From Saprospiraceae bacterium (lineage in GTDB: Bacteria > Bacteroidota > Bacteroidia > Chitinophagales > Saprospiraceae): DNA of 43,255 nucleotides. Below, piece by piece: positions 35,226 through 43,255 of the stretch (the stretch's first letter is position 1; each line of letters starts with the position of its first letter). Location of the stretch: contig JAHQWA010000289.1 of the NCBI GenBank assembly GCA_019634045.1, positions 1 through 43,255 on the forward strand, read 5' to 3'. Under the pieces are notes generated by a model, which saw only the letters and a program-made list of their open reading frames with translations, searched no databases and was not told the DNA's origin. Made by a program: the position numbers and the translations under genes.

Positions 35226-36374
35226 ATGAACAGCCCATTATCCCTATGGTTAAGGCGGCTACTCGTATGGGTAGCCCTGTGGTCCAGCACCCTCTCATTA
35301 CATGCCCAAGACCCTTCTTTTTCACAATTTTATGCTAACCGAATTTATTTAAACCCAGCCTTTGCCGGTCTTGAAAGCGGTATCACCTTGTCCGGCGTAT
35401 CACGAATTCAATGGTTGAATGCAGACAGAGGCTTTAAGACCTTTGGCGCAAGTGTGGAAACTCAACTGCCTTATGTCGGTTTGGGTTTAGGATTCCACGT
35501 TATGAGCAATACGGAAGGTATTGCCAATTTGAAATCTAATCAGGCAGGAGTGGTATTCTCCTACACCATTCCCGGAGAAAAAAGCAATATTCATTTTGGA
35601 ATGGAAGGACGCCTTGTTCAGAAGAGTTTAGACTGGGATAGACTCGTATTCTCTGATCAATTGGATCCTATCTATGGAGTAGTGCAAGGCAGCAGTGTAT
35701 TGCCCGTACTGGACCAAGTAATGTATGGCGACTTTGATTTTGGAATAGTTTGGCGCCAAGTGAGTGATTTCGGTCGGGGAAAACGAAGGTGGAGAAACGT
35801 CCGCAGTCAATTGGGAGTGAGCTTCCACCACCTTCCTCAACTGGTGAGTAAATCCTCAAAAGGTAACGATTCCTTCCTCAATCGGGAATCTGGCGTAGCT
35901 CCTCGAACAACTTTCCATGGGGGGCTAATCATTCCCATGAAGATCTTTCAAGGTTCGGGCTTAGATGTGTCCTTTTCGCCCAATGTGAAAGTGGATATGC
36001 AAGGCTACAAATTCCTGAATTTCCAAGAGAATATCACGGTAAGTACCATCGGCATGTATGGCCTGGTCAATAGCTTCTACGTAGGCTTATTGTATCAAAA
36101 CCGATTCTTTGCACCCAATGCCACCCATACAGATGCCTATATCCTCACCGTAGGTGGTTACGCGATGACGACTAGCCGGAATAAAGGGGGCGAACCGAGA
36201 CTCTTTTTTGGTGCAAGTGTAGATGTCAACACAACAGGCGTAGGTCCGATTGCAGGGAGTGTATTTGAGATGACTTTCCGTTATCGCTTTATGCCCGATT
36301 TGAATATCGGGGCTCGGAAAGGTGGTCGAAGCCGATCCGGCAAAAAGATACTCGACTGCAAGGATTTCTTTTAA
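35226..36374 (+). CDS. PorP/SprF family type IX secretion partner
   Basis: PorP/SprF proteins are outer-membrane barrels that work with the T9SS and are needed for the surface attachment or export of specific large substrates such as SprB. The 382-residue product has a signal peptide (MNSPLSLWLRRLLVWVALWSS, ending LHAQ), then the family start DPSFSQFYANRIYLNPAFAGLE and a chain of amphipathic strands ending YRFMPDLNIGARKGG. The adjacent gene downstream, 31 bp away, encodes a 1824-residue PKD protein with a CHU_C-type (type B) C-terminus, the usual substrate class. The pair is probably an operon. Confidence 0.92.
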   Translation: MNSPLSLWLRRLLVWVALWSSTLSLHAQDPSFSQFYANRIYLNPAFAGLESGITLSGVSRIQWLNADRGFKTFGASVETQLPYVGLGLGFHVMSNTEGIANLKSNQAGVVFSYTIPGEKSNIHFGMEGRLVQKSLDWDRLVFSDQLDPIYGVVQGSSVLPVLDQVMYGDFDFGIVWRQVSDFGRGKRRWRNVRSQLGVSFHHLPQLVSKSSKGNDSFLNRESGVAPRTTFHGGLIIPMKIFQGSGLDVSFSPNVKVDMQGYKFLNFQENITVSTIGMYGLVNSFYVGLLYQNRFFAPNATHTDAYILTVGGYAMTTSRNKGGEPRLFFGASVDVNTTGVGPIAGSVFEMTFRYRFMPDLNIGARKGGRSRSGKKILDCKDFF

Positions 36375-36405
36375 ACTTCTCTCTCTACTCTTCAAACGCT
36401 CTGAC

Positions 36406-39400
36406 ATGAAACTAGGAATTCGAAATTTCATCCTCATAATAGTAGCTTGGAGTACATTTGTTCACTCCAATTACGGACAATGCAGTTTTACATTTTCAGA
36501 TCTTGGTCCCTGCGCAGGGGTCCCAGTTGATCTAACTGTTGACAATCCCGATGGCGCCGTCGCCTACAGTTGGGATCTCGATAATGACGGAAGCCCGGAC
36601 GAGGACGGTACTAGTATTTCCTACCGCTTCCCGATCCTGGCGCAGGAGATAGGATACCCTGTAACGCTTTTTGCTGATGGTACTGCTTGTGCAACCGATA
36701 CACTTACCGTATTAGCCACCCCCGATGCAACGATTGGCGTCCCCCCTGGAATCGTCACTTTAATTGACCGGGAAATCAAAGCCTGTAACGGCTCCGCTGC
36801 CTTCGAGCTTAGCATATTCAATGCTTCGGCATCCTATGCGGAAAACGAAGGCTATACCATCAACTGGGGGGATGGAACGCCCTCAGAAAACTATGACAAT
36901 ACCACTTTTTCAAATACTACTACCCTAACCCACACATACACAGGCTATGGTTACTATACCATCTTTTTTACTGTTCGACACCAAAATGGATGTGTCTTTA
37001 CCAACACTTATACCTTCTATAATGGCGGGAATCCCTCTGTAGGACTGGTGATTCCAGGGAATACGGTGGGGCTTTGTGCGCCCGCTACTTTGGACTTTCC
37101 GATCATCAATACGGAAAGCAATCCTCCGGGCACCGAGTATACCGTATTCATCAATGGTGAGGAGGTGGCGTATTACACGCAAGATTCCTTGCCAGAAGTC
37201 TTCACCTATACTTTTGAGGATAGCTCCTGCGGCCAAATGACCAGCACAGGGAATTATAATGATGCCTTTGATATCAAGATCGTGGCCTCCAACCCGTGTA
37301 ACTCTTCTACCGCAACTATTGAACCGATTGAGGTTAGTAGTCCGCCTGATCCTATGTTTGAAGTAATTGCGCCGCCCAATAGTTGTGCTGGTTCAACCTA
37401 TACCTTCAATAACAATACAACGGACATCAATGAAGTGGTGAGTGGGAATCCCTCCGCTTGCATTGATGTACTGAATCCAAGCTGGACTATTTCAGGAACC
37501 TCTGGAGAAGATTGGAACATCGTGAGTGGAAACCTCTTCAACTCCAATAGCATTGATATTGAATTCATCAACCCAGGCACCTACACTATCGAGATGACCT
37601 TGGTCAGTTTTGCCTGCGGGGAATTCATTTTCACACAGCAGGTAACGATTTATGAAGAGCCTGAGGCTACTGCCATTCCCATCTTTACCGATGTAGGGGC
37701 TGGTGAAAGTTGTACCCCGGTGGATGTCGAAATCACGAATAATTCTCTGGGTGAAGGGCTCACCTTCGACTGGCTTGTCAACTCGGATCTAGATTGGGCC
37801 TTTATTGATAGCACAGATGCTAGTTCAGCCAGTCCTGTAATCCAGTTTTTAGAAGGGGGTGAATACGAATTAATACTTAGTGTAAGCAACCCTTGCACAA
37901 CGGTACAATGGGATACTTTGCTACAGATGCCTGGTCCACCAGTAATCAATCTGGAGCCCTTAGCTGATTCTTGTGCCACAGCTACTTTACACTTTGATAG
38001 TTTAAATCTAGAATACATCTCAAATGGCTTGTCCATCACAGACTACAATTGGCAATTCCCAGGAGGATCCGTTAGCAACTCAACGGAGGCCTTTCCAAGT
38101 GGAATTCGCTATGATTCGGCGGGCACCTATATCATTCAACTCGAAGCCACCAACAGTTGTGGCAACTTCATGGTTGCCGACACTTTCATCGTACAAGAGT
38201 TGACTACACTCACGCTGCCAGAGGATCAAACACTTTGTGCCTCTGTAAGTCCTTTTCAACTGGACGTAGATCCAGTTGGCGGAACATGGTCGGGAAGTGG
38301 AGTTAGTCCAGGCGGACGCTTCGACCCGGCCGCAGCGAATAGCGGGCCAAACCTACTGACCTACAACTATGGCGTGGGAGCCTGTTCTATCTCTGACAAT
38401 TTCACTATTGAAATCATTCCTGCTCCTTCAGTCAATGCAGGGCCAGATGTTACGATATGCAGTAATGAACCTAATCAATTGCTCACCGGCAGTCCTGCCA
38501 ATGGTACTTGGAGTAGCACGATAGATAATATATTGGATGGCGATCAATTTATTACCGCGACGGCAGGACCCGGTAGTTTTACCTTGGCTTATAACTTTAC
38601 CGACGGAAACAATTGCCAAGGTGTAGACTCCGTCACAATCCTGGTAAACGAAGCGCCGAATATCAGCGTGGCCGATTCTTCTTACTGCAATACCCCCGGA
38701 GCCACGGCCTTACCACTGGCCACCCCTACTGGTGGCAGCTGGTCAGGCCAAGGTGTAGTGGATGGCAATGCGGGTTTATTTGACCCCATCATTGCCGGCG
38801 GCCCAGGAAGTTATCAACTAAATTATACCGTTTCGAATGCCAATGGTTGTACCGCCACTTTAACAGCCAACATCGGCGTAATTGATCCTGTAAGCGTAGA
38901 TGCGGGACCTGATGTAAGCTTTTGTCAATTTGATGCCGTTTATGATCTAGCGGCAGCCGCCAATCCAACGGGCGGATCTTGGTCTGGAGGAGGAAATGGT
39001 TTAAGTGGCAGTTTATTCGATCCTAGTCTAGCTGGACCAGGCACTTATCAATTGCGTTACCAGGTGGGTGCTGGCAGTTGTGCATTCGAAGACATGTTAA
39101 CAGTAGAGGTTATCGCACCAGAGGCGGCGACGGCCGGGGCTGACCAGAGCCTTTGTGTCGATGCCGCCCCTTTTCAACTCAGCGGCAATACACCTGCCGG
39201 TGGAAGCTGGTCTGGGCCTGGTATTGTAGATCCCCAAGCGGGGACTTTCGACCCGGCCAATGCTAGTATTGGGACGCATGTTTTAACCTACAGTCTCACA
39301 GACGCCGCGACGGGTTGCCTTAGTCAAGCGCAAAAAACCATAGTTGTGGAGGAGGTTCCGTCGGCAGCCTTTAGCCTACCAAATTTGATATGTGTAGGAG

Positions 39401-41880
39401 ATGAAATTCAAATCCAAGACAATAGTACAGGTGCCAGTACCTACAGCTGGTTGTTTGGGGATGGCAATAGCAATACCACTGATGTTAACCCAACTCACCA
39501 ATATAGTAATGCCGGACAGTACACGGTACAATTGACACTGACCAACGCTGCTGGTTGCACGGCAGTAGATACCAAAGAAATACAGGTAGCATCCCCTCCT
39601 CAAGCTACTTTCACAGCTGACCTATACGAAGAATGTGGTCAGCTCAGCACGGTCTTGACCAACGAAAGTCAAGGTTTTGCGAACAGTTACAGCTGGGATT
39701 TTGGCAATGGTCAAACAGCTGCTACTGCGGAGCCCCCTGCTTCCATCGTTCTTGAGGGCGGGATTAATGATACGACCTATGTGATACAACTGGAAGCCTC
39801 CAACCAATGCGGTATGGATGTTGTTTCGGATACGTTTACGGTGCGCGCCTACCCGATCGTTGATTTTGGATTTACAGTTGACACCGGCTGTGCTCCCCTG
39901 AGTGTTTATTTTGCAAATATTTCTCAAGGCAATCCAACTGCTTTTTACTGGGACTTTAGCAATGGTCATTTTTCCACGGATTCCATACCCAGTGTTCAAA
40001 CATTTCAAGCAGATTCTGCCACAGTGGGCTATCCTATTACCCTGATAGCCAGCAATGCCTGTGGTGTGGATACCTTAGAGAAACTCCTCGTCGTAGAGCC
40101 AGAAGAAGTCAACGCGTTTTTCAACATCAATCGAGCGGTAGGTTGCGCACCCTTTGAAATCAACTTTGAAAACTTTTCAACACCTGGGACTAGAGTACAA
40201 TGGGATTTTGGGGATGGTAATGGGGCCTCGATGACAAACCCCACCTACACCTATGTCGACCCTGGCACCTATACCATCACCCAATATGCTAGTAACTCTT
40301 GCGCGGAGGATAGCACCATGCAAACCATCACGGTGCTTCCCCCGCCAAGTGTTGACTTCGAGTTTTCGCCTAACCTTTGTACCGGCCAAGAAATTCAGTT
40401 TAATAACCTTTCGACCAACTTGGCCGCCGCCTATTGGGATTTCGGTACGGGCGATACCTCTAGCATGAGTAGTCCAGCCTATACGTTCCCAGAAATGGGC
40501 ACTTATACTGTTCAATTGCGTGGAACGGCATTGGGAAATGCCTGTGAAGAGACCTTAACGAAAACGATAGAGATCAAAGAGGCTCCTACAGCCTCCTTTA
40601 ATATGACAGCACCCAATGGCTGTGCTCCGCTGTCGATTTCCTTTCAACAGAGTGCACAAAATGGACAATATTACCAATGGGACTTTGGGGATGGGAATAC
40701 CTCGGTAGAGCCCAACCCTGATCATACCTATATGGACACTGGTAATTATGCGGTGCGCTTGCGGGTTTCTACTCCTTCTGGTTGCTATTCCGATAGTATT
40801 TACGATGAGATCTTTGCTTTTCCAGTTCCAGACGCGGCTTTCAGCTACGACAAAGAGGCTATCTGCGGGCTTCCCGTAAATGTGCAGTTCAACAATGAGT
40901 CGCAAGGAGCTGATGGTTACAGTTGGAACTTTAGTGGAGATCAATCTTCGAACTTCGTGGATCCCGCACAGACTTTCTACCAGCCGGGTGAAGTAGCTGT
41001 TAATTTATGGGTCAGCAATACCTATGGATGTACAGATACAACGCGCCAAATGCTGTATTTCTACGAAAGTCCTGTGGCAGAATTTGAGCTTGACTCTATT
41101 GTAGGCTGTGAACCCATGGAAGTGCAGTTCACGAATCTGGGAGTAGGCAACCGATTCTTTTGGGAATTCGGCGATGGCAATCAATCCACGGAGCTGGAAC
41201 CACAACACACTTATACAGAAGCTGGAACCTACGATCTACAATTGATCGCTGCCTTCGATGATATTTGCGCGGACACCCTGAGGCTTCCGGCTTATGTCGA
41301 GGTTCGGAAAACCGCTAAGGCTTCCTTTACATGGAGCGAAGAAATCATCAATGGGGCAGGTTCCGGCTTCATTCAGTTTCAGAACACGTCCACCGATGCA
41401 GATGCCTACTTCTGGGACTTTGGAGAGGGCAACACGAGTGAGGACTTCAACCCTAGTCATAGATTCTATGAGAACGGTTTGAAGCAAGTCTATCTGCAGG
41501 CCCTGGCTACCAATGGGTGCCCTGATGACACCTTGCTGACTTTGACGCCGAGCTTTATACGAGGCCTACATGTACCGAACGCCTTTGCACCGACACAAGG
41601 GGCTGGGGACGCACAAATATTCCTGCCCAAAGGATTGAGTTTAAAAGAATACCGTTTACAAATATTTTCACCCTATGGCGAACTGCTGTGGGAAACATCA
41701 GAGCTAGATGAAGGAAAACCAGCTCGGGGATGGGATGGCACACACAACGGTCATCCCTTACCCCAGGATGTTTACGTATGGAAGATCTTAGCCATCTTCG
41801 AAGATGGTACCGAATGGCGGGGAGTCAAAACAGAGGTAGGTGGGTATAAAAGGATTGGATCCGTGACCTTACTTCGATAA
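36406..41880 (+). CDS. Giant PKD-repeat surface protein with CHU_C (T9SS type B) C-terminus
   Basis: The ATG at 36406 begins the signal peptide (MKLGIRNFILIIVAWSTFVHS); the frame is open 84 bp further upstream but overlaps the PorP/SprF gene. The 1824-residue product has PKD-like domains, five tandem ~78-residue repeats with GGxWSGxG cores (from about residue 600 to 990, nucleotides 38206-39366), then nine PKD domains with WDFGDG-type cores (to about 1715), and a type B gliding-motility C-terminal domain at about 1721-1824 (VPNAFAPT, YRLQIFSPYGELLWET, GWDGTHNGHPLPQDVYVWKI). The repeats hold paired cysteines. Such proteins act as surface adhesins or matrix proteins in gliding bacteria; binding targets are unknown. 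PorP/SprF upstream is the likely partner for surface attachment. Confidence 0.92.
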   Translation: MKLGIRNFILIIVAWSTFVHSNYGQCSFTFSDLGPCAGVPVDLTVDNPDGAVAYSWDLDNDGSPDEDGTSISYRFPILAQEIGYPVTLFADGTACATDTLTVLATPDATIGVPPGIVTLIDREIKACNGSAAFELSIFNASASYAENEGYTINWGDGTPSENYDNTTFSNTTTLTHTYTGYGYYTIFFTVRHQNGCVFTNTYTFYNGGNPSVGLVIPGNTVGLCAPATLDFPIINTESNPPGTEYTVFINGEEVAYYTQDSLPEVFTYTFEDSSCGQMTSTGNYNDAFDIKIVASNPCNSSTATIEPIEVSSPPDPMFEVIAPPNSCAGSTYTFNNNTTDINEVVSGNPSACIDVLNPSWTISGTSGEDWNIVSGNLFNSNSIDIEFINPGTYTIEMTLVSFACGEFIFTQQVTIYEEPEATAIPIFTDVGAGESCTPVDVEITNNSLGEGLTFDWLVNSDLDWAFIDSTDASSASPVIQFLEGGEYELILSVSNPCTTVQWDTLLQMPGPPVINLEPLADSCATATLHFDSLNLEYISNGLSITDYNWQFPGGSVSNSTEAFPSGIRYDSAGTYIIQLEATNSCGNFMVADTFIVQELTTLTLPEDQTLCASVSPFQLDVDPVGGTWSGSGVSPGGRFDPAAANSGPNLLTYNYGVGACSISDNFTIEIIPAPSVNAGPDVTICSNEPNQLLTGSPANGTWSSTIDNILDGDQFITATAGPGSFTLAYNFTDGNNCQGVDSVTILVNEAPNISVADSSYCNTPGATALPLATPTGGSWSGQGVVDGNAGLFDPIIAGGPGSYQLNYTVSNANGCTATLTANIGVIDPVSVDAGPDVSFCQFDAVYDLAAAANPTGGSWSGGGNGLSGSLFDPSLAGPGTYQLRYQVGAGSCAFEDMLTVEVIAPEAATAGADQSLCVDAAPFQLSGNTPAGGSWSGPGIVDPQAGTFDPANASIGTHVLTYSLTDAATGCLSQAQKTIVVEEVPSAAFSLPNLICVGDEIQIQDNSTGASTYSWLFGDGNSNTTDVNPTHQYSNAGQYTVQLTLTNAAGCTAVDTKEIQVASPPQATFTADLYEECGQLSTVLTNESQGFANSYSWDFGNGQTAATAEPPASIVLEGGINDTTYVIQLEASNQCGMDVVSDTFTVRAYPIVDFGFTVDTGCAPLSVYFANISQGNPTAFYWDFSNGHFSTDSIPSVQTFQADSATVGYPITLIASNACGVDTLEKLLVVEPEEVNAFFNINRAVGCAPFEINFENFSTPGTRVQWDFGDGNGASMTNPTYTYVDPGTYTITQYASNSCAEDSTMQTITVLPPPSVDFEFSPNLCTGQEIQFNNLSTNLAAAYWDFGTGDTSSMSSPAYTFPEMGTYTVQLRGTALGNACEETLTKTIEIKEAPTASFNMTAPNGCAPLSISFQQSAQNGQYYQWDFGDGNTSVEPNPDHTYMDTGNYAVRLRVSTPSGCYSDSIYDEIFAFPVPDAAFSYDKEAICGLPVNVQFNNESQGADGYSWNFSGDQSSNFVDPAQTFYQPGEVAVNLWVSNTYGCTDTTRQMLYFYESPVAEFELDSIVGCEPMEVQFTNLGVGNRFFWEFGDGNQSTELEPQHTYTEAGTYDLQLIAAFDDICADTLRLPAYVEVRKTAKASFTWSEEIINGAGSGFIQFQNTSTDADAYFWDFGEGNTSEDFNPSHRFYENGLKQVYLQALATNGCPDDTLLTLTPSFIRGLHVPNAFAPTQGAGDAQIFLPKGLSLKEYRLQIFSPYGELLWETSELDEGKPARGWDGTHNGHPLPQDVYVWKILAIFEDGTEWRGVKTEVGGYKRIGSVTLLR

Positions 41881-41925
41881 TCCGCAGTACTACACTATAA
41901 TAGACGCTAAGTGTTTCCTAAAAGG

Positions 41926-41970
41926 ACTGGGAGACGGAGATCTACGTCTCCGCTCCCAGTTACTTTTTTT
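41926..41970 (+). terminator. Bidirectional terminator after the PKD gene
   Basis: Arms 41926-41940 and 41947-41960 form a 14-bp stem with one bulged A (ACTGGGAG-A-CGGAGA pairing TCTCCG-CTCCCAGT) and a TCTACG loop, followed by ACTTTTTTT. On the minus strand CCTTTT follows, so it may also end the lipoprotein gene that stops at 41977. Confidence 0.88.
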
Positions 41971-41976
41971 GCGGGT

Positions 41977-42879
41977 TTATTTATACTTGATCTTGACATT
42001 AAAATCTGCTTGCTCCTCTCCGATCTGGGACGACGGGGCGGAAAAAGTAACCGTATTTCCCTTAATGACTGCACCTGGGATATTAATCTTTTTCACTTTT
42101 TTAGGAACATGAATGATGTACTTGTGATTCATTCCTCCCATGAAAGCCGACATCATTTTCATTTGCTGCATTGTTTCTTGGTCCGCCTCAGCGTAGTCTG
42201 AACCTTTGCGCGTCAGGTGAAACTCTTTTTTGGTCAGGCTGTAGGCAGGCGCATTTCCCATCATCATGCGGGCCATCTCAATATCTTTGGGATCTCGATT
42301 CTCCATGGTTCCAGACATAGTACTAATGAATTCTACAAAGTTCATGTTCTGCTCGATCTCTTCTGCGTTGGCATAATCTCGAATCATAGAAATCAGGTAG
42401 GTCCCAGCTTCTCGATCAAATTGCATACGCATTTTGGTTTTCAGTACCCCTTTAAAGAATTCGACAACTTCCTTTCTTTCTTCCAATGTTCGCCCCTCAC
42501 TCTCTTCTTCCAACATGACCTGCCACATATCTTCCTCAGAACTGATTCCCCGCGATTCCATTTCTTCTTGGAATACGCCTAAAAAGTCAATGGTCGTATC
42601 TACCCGTTCTTGCTCAAAGAGTTTAGCCATACCTTCGCTAAATTTCTTCGCGCTTTCAGATTTGGGGTTTTCTTCATCCTCATACAGCGGGCTGTCCGGA
42701 TTTGTCTTTTTACCTCCTGCTAAATCCTCGGGACTTAACAGGCCCAAAAAAGCACTCATATCATTGTGTACTTCAACGTGGATGCTCCCATCCTTATTGA
42801 TCCAGATTTCTTCGGTGGTTGCACAACTGCTGAACAATAGGGCAAGGATGCCCAGGCAAGCTAGAATAGTGTTTTTCAT
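41977..42879 (-). CDS. Lipoprotein of unknown function, Met- and Glu-rich
   Basis: The 300-residue product has a lipoprotein signal (MKNTILACLGILALLFSSC; lipid Cys at residue 19). The mature domain is acidic and largely helical, with Met-rich stretches such as MARMMMGN and MQQMKMMSAFMGGMN, then a beta-rich end beginning HKYIIHVPKKVKKINIPGAV. I do not recognise a family; it looks like a conserved hypothetical of Bacteroidota. Convergent with the PKD gene, upstream unlinked to the following SDR. A methionine-rich region could bind copper, but no other copper gene is near, so this is speculative. Confidence 0.7.
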   Translation of the reverse strand: MKNTILACLGILALLFSSCATTEEIWINKDGSIHVEVHNDMSAFLGLLSPEDLAGGKKTNPDSPLYEDEENPKSESAKKFSEGMAKLFEQERVDTTIDFLGVFQEEMESRGISSEEDMWQVMLEEESEGRTLEERKEVVEFFKGVLKTKMRMQFDREAGTYLISMIRDYANAEEIEQNMNFVEFISTMSGTMENRDPKDIEMARMMMGNAPAYSLTKKEFHLTRKGSDYAEADQETMQQMKMMSAFMGGMNHKYIIHVPKKVKKINIPGAVIKGNTVTFSAPSSQIGEEQADFNVKIKYK

Positions 42880-43075
42880 TTTTTGGTTTTTAGTGGGTTC
42901 AAATACTTTATTCCTAGAAAAAAAGAAATGTTACCAATTGGCTTTTTTTATCGATTTCTTACTTTCGGAATATTGTCGATTGCGAAAATTAACTGTACTA
43001 ATTTTTTGTTCGTACCATTCATCTTCGAAATTCTGCCCCAATAATGCTGATTATTCTGCGACAGCTCTCTATTTT

Positions 43076-43083
43076 TAGATTTG
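43076..43083 (+). promoter_or_regulatory. Candidate -7 box (TAGATTTG) for the C-terminal SDR gene
   Basis: An exact TAnnTTTG match 32 bp before the ATG at 43116. The expected -33 TTTG is not obvious. Confidence 0.42.
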
Positions 43084-43115
43084 TGCAGTCATTTACTCGA
43101 TAACTATACCCTAAA

Positions 43116-43255
43116 ATGGAGGATTTCAACGGAAAAAAGGTACTCATTACTGGTGGATCACGTGGCATCGGTAAAGCCACGGCACAAGCCTTCGCTGCCA
43201 AAGGCGCGCAAATTGCCATTAATTTCAGATCAGATAGCACCGCAGCGGGGGAAAC
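43116..43255 (+). CDS. Short-chain dehydrogenase/reductase, N-terminal part (cut by window end)
   Basis: The first 46 codons encode a classical SDR cofactor-binding start: KVLITGGSRGIGKATAQAFA (residues 8-27), with the TGGSRGIG glycine motif, then the second strand AQIAINFRS. The short N-terminus and Arg in the motif resemble FabG-type 3-oxoacyl-ACP reductases, but the active site lies outside the window, so the substrate is open. Confidence 0.8.
   Translation, partial: MEDFNGKKVLITGGSRGIGKATAQAFAAKGAQIAINFRSDSTAAGE

Noticed and set aside
36322-36405. Upstream extension of the PKD protein
   Set aside because: It would overlap the PorP/SprF gene and place 28 charged residues before a clear signal peptide.
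42280-42340. Met-rich region of the lipoprotein as a copper-binding site
   Set aside because: There are no copper genes nearby and no His/Cys partners; the bias alone is too weak.

Overview
The window looks like a chromosomal segment of a Bacteroidota bacterium, most likely of the Saprospiria (Lewinella-like). The evidence is a set of giant secreted proteins carrying type IX secretion (T9SS) sorting domains, a PorP/SprF protein beside a PKD-repeat protein with a gliding-motility (CHU_C type) C-terminus, DUF4296 and DUF4369-type proteins, genes with no clear Shine-Dalgarno sequences, and several TAnnTTTG boxes just upstream of start codons. I saw no phage genes, insertion sequences, CRISPR arrays, rRNA or tRNA. 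The genus is inferred, not proven.

Layout. 1-3.8 kb: the tail of an AraC-type regulator, a small ORF, a lipoprotein MsrB, a small membrane protein and a secreted T9SS nuclease. 3.8-6.0 kb: rimO and a small outer-membrane barrel protein. 6.0-10.6 kb: an ilvD-ilvB-ilvN operon preceded by an Ile/Val leader peptide and a transcription attenuator, and closed by a strong terminator. 10.6-13.4 kb: an RlpA/SPOR cell-wall protein and an unknown helical protein. 13.6-18.9 kb: a very large Cys-rich repeat protein with dockerin, cohesin-like and T9SS parts, interrupted by one in-frame TGA. 19.0-24.0 kb: a PP2C-like phosphatase and a 1333-residue secreted protein. 24.4-31.7 kb: housekeeping genes (a MoeB-rhodanese fusion, an ABC-F ATPase, a two-component system, a DUF4296 lipoprotein, a SixA-like phosphatase, an SDR). 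31.8-36.4 kb: a thioredoxin-like envelope protein, a TM2-TPR protein and PorP/SprF. 36.4-43.3 kb: an 1824-residue PKD protein, an unknown lipoprotein and the start of a second SDR.

How genes work together. The ilv genes catalyse early and late steps of valine/isoleucine synthesis. The leader upstream senses Ile- and Val-tRNA charging: its coding region contains an antiterminator segment that can pair with 15 of 16 bases across the terminator's 5' arm and loop. The PorP/SprF gene and the adjacent PKD/CHU_C gene form the usual partner-and-substrate pair of T9SS. The most notable signals are the ilv attenuator and the TGA that replaces a conserved cysteine in one of two nearly identical repeats of the large Cys-module protein.
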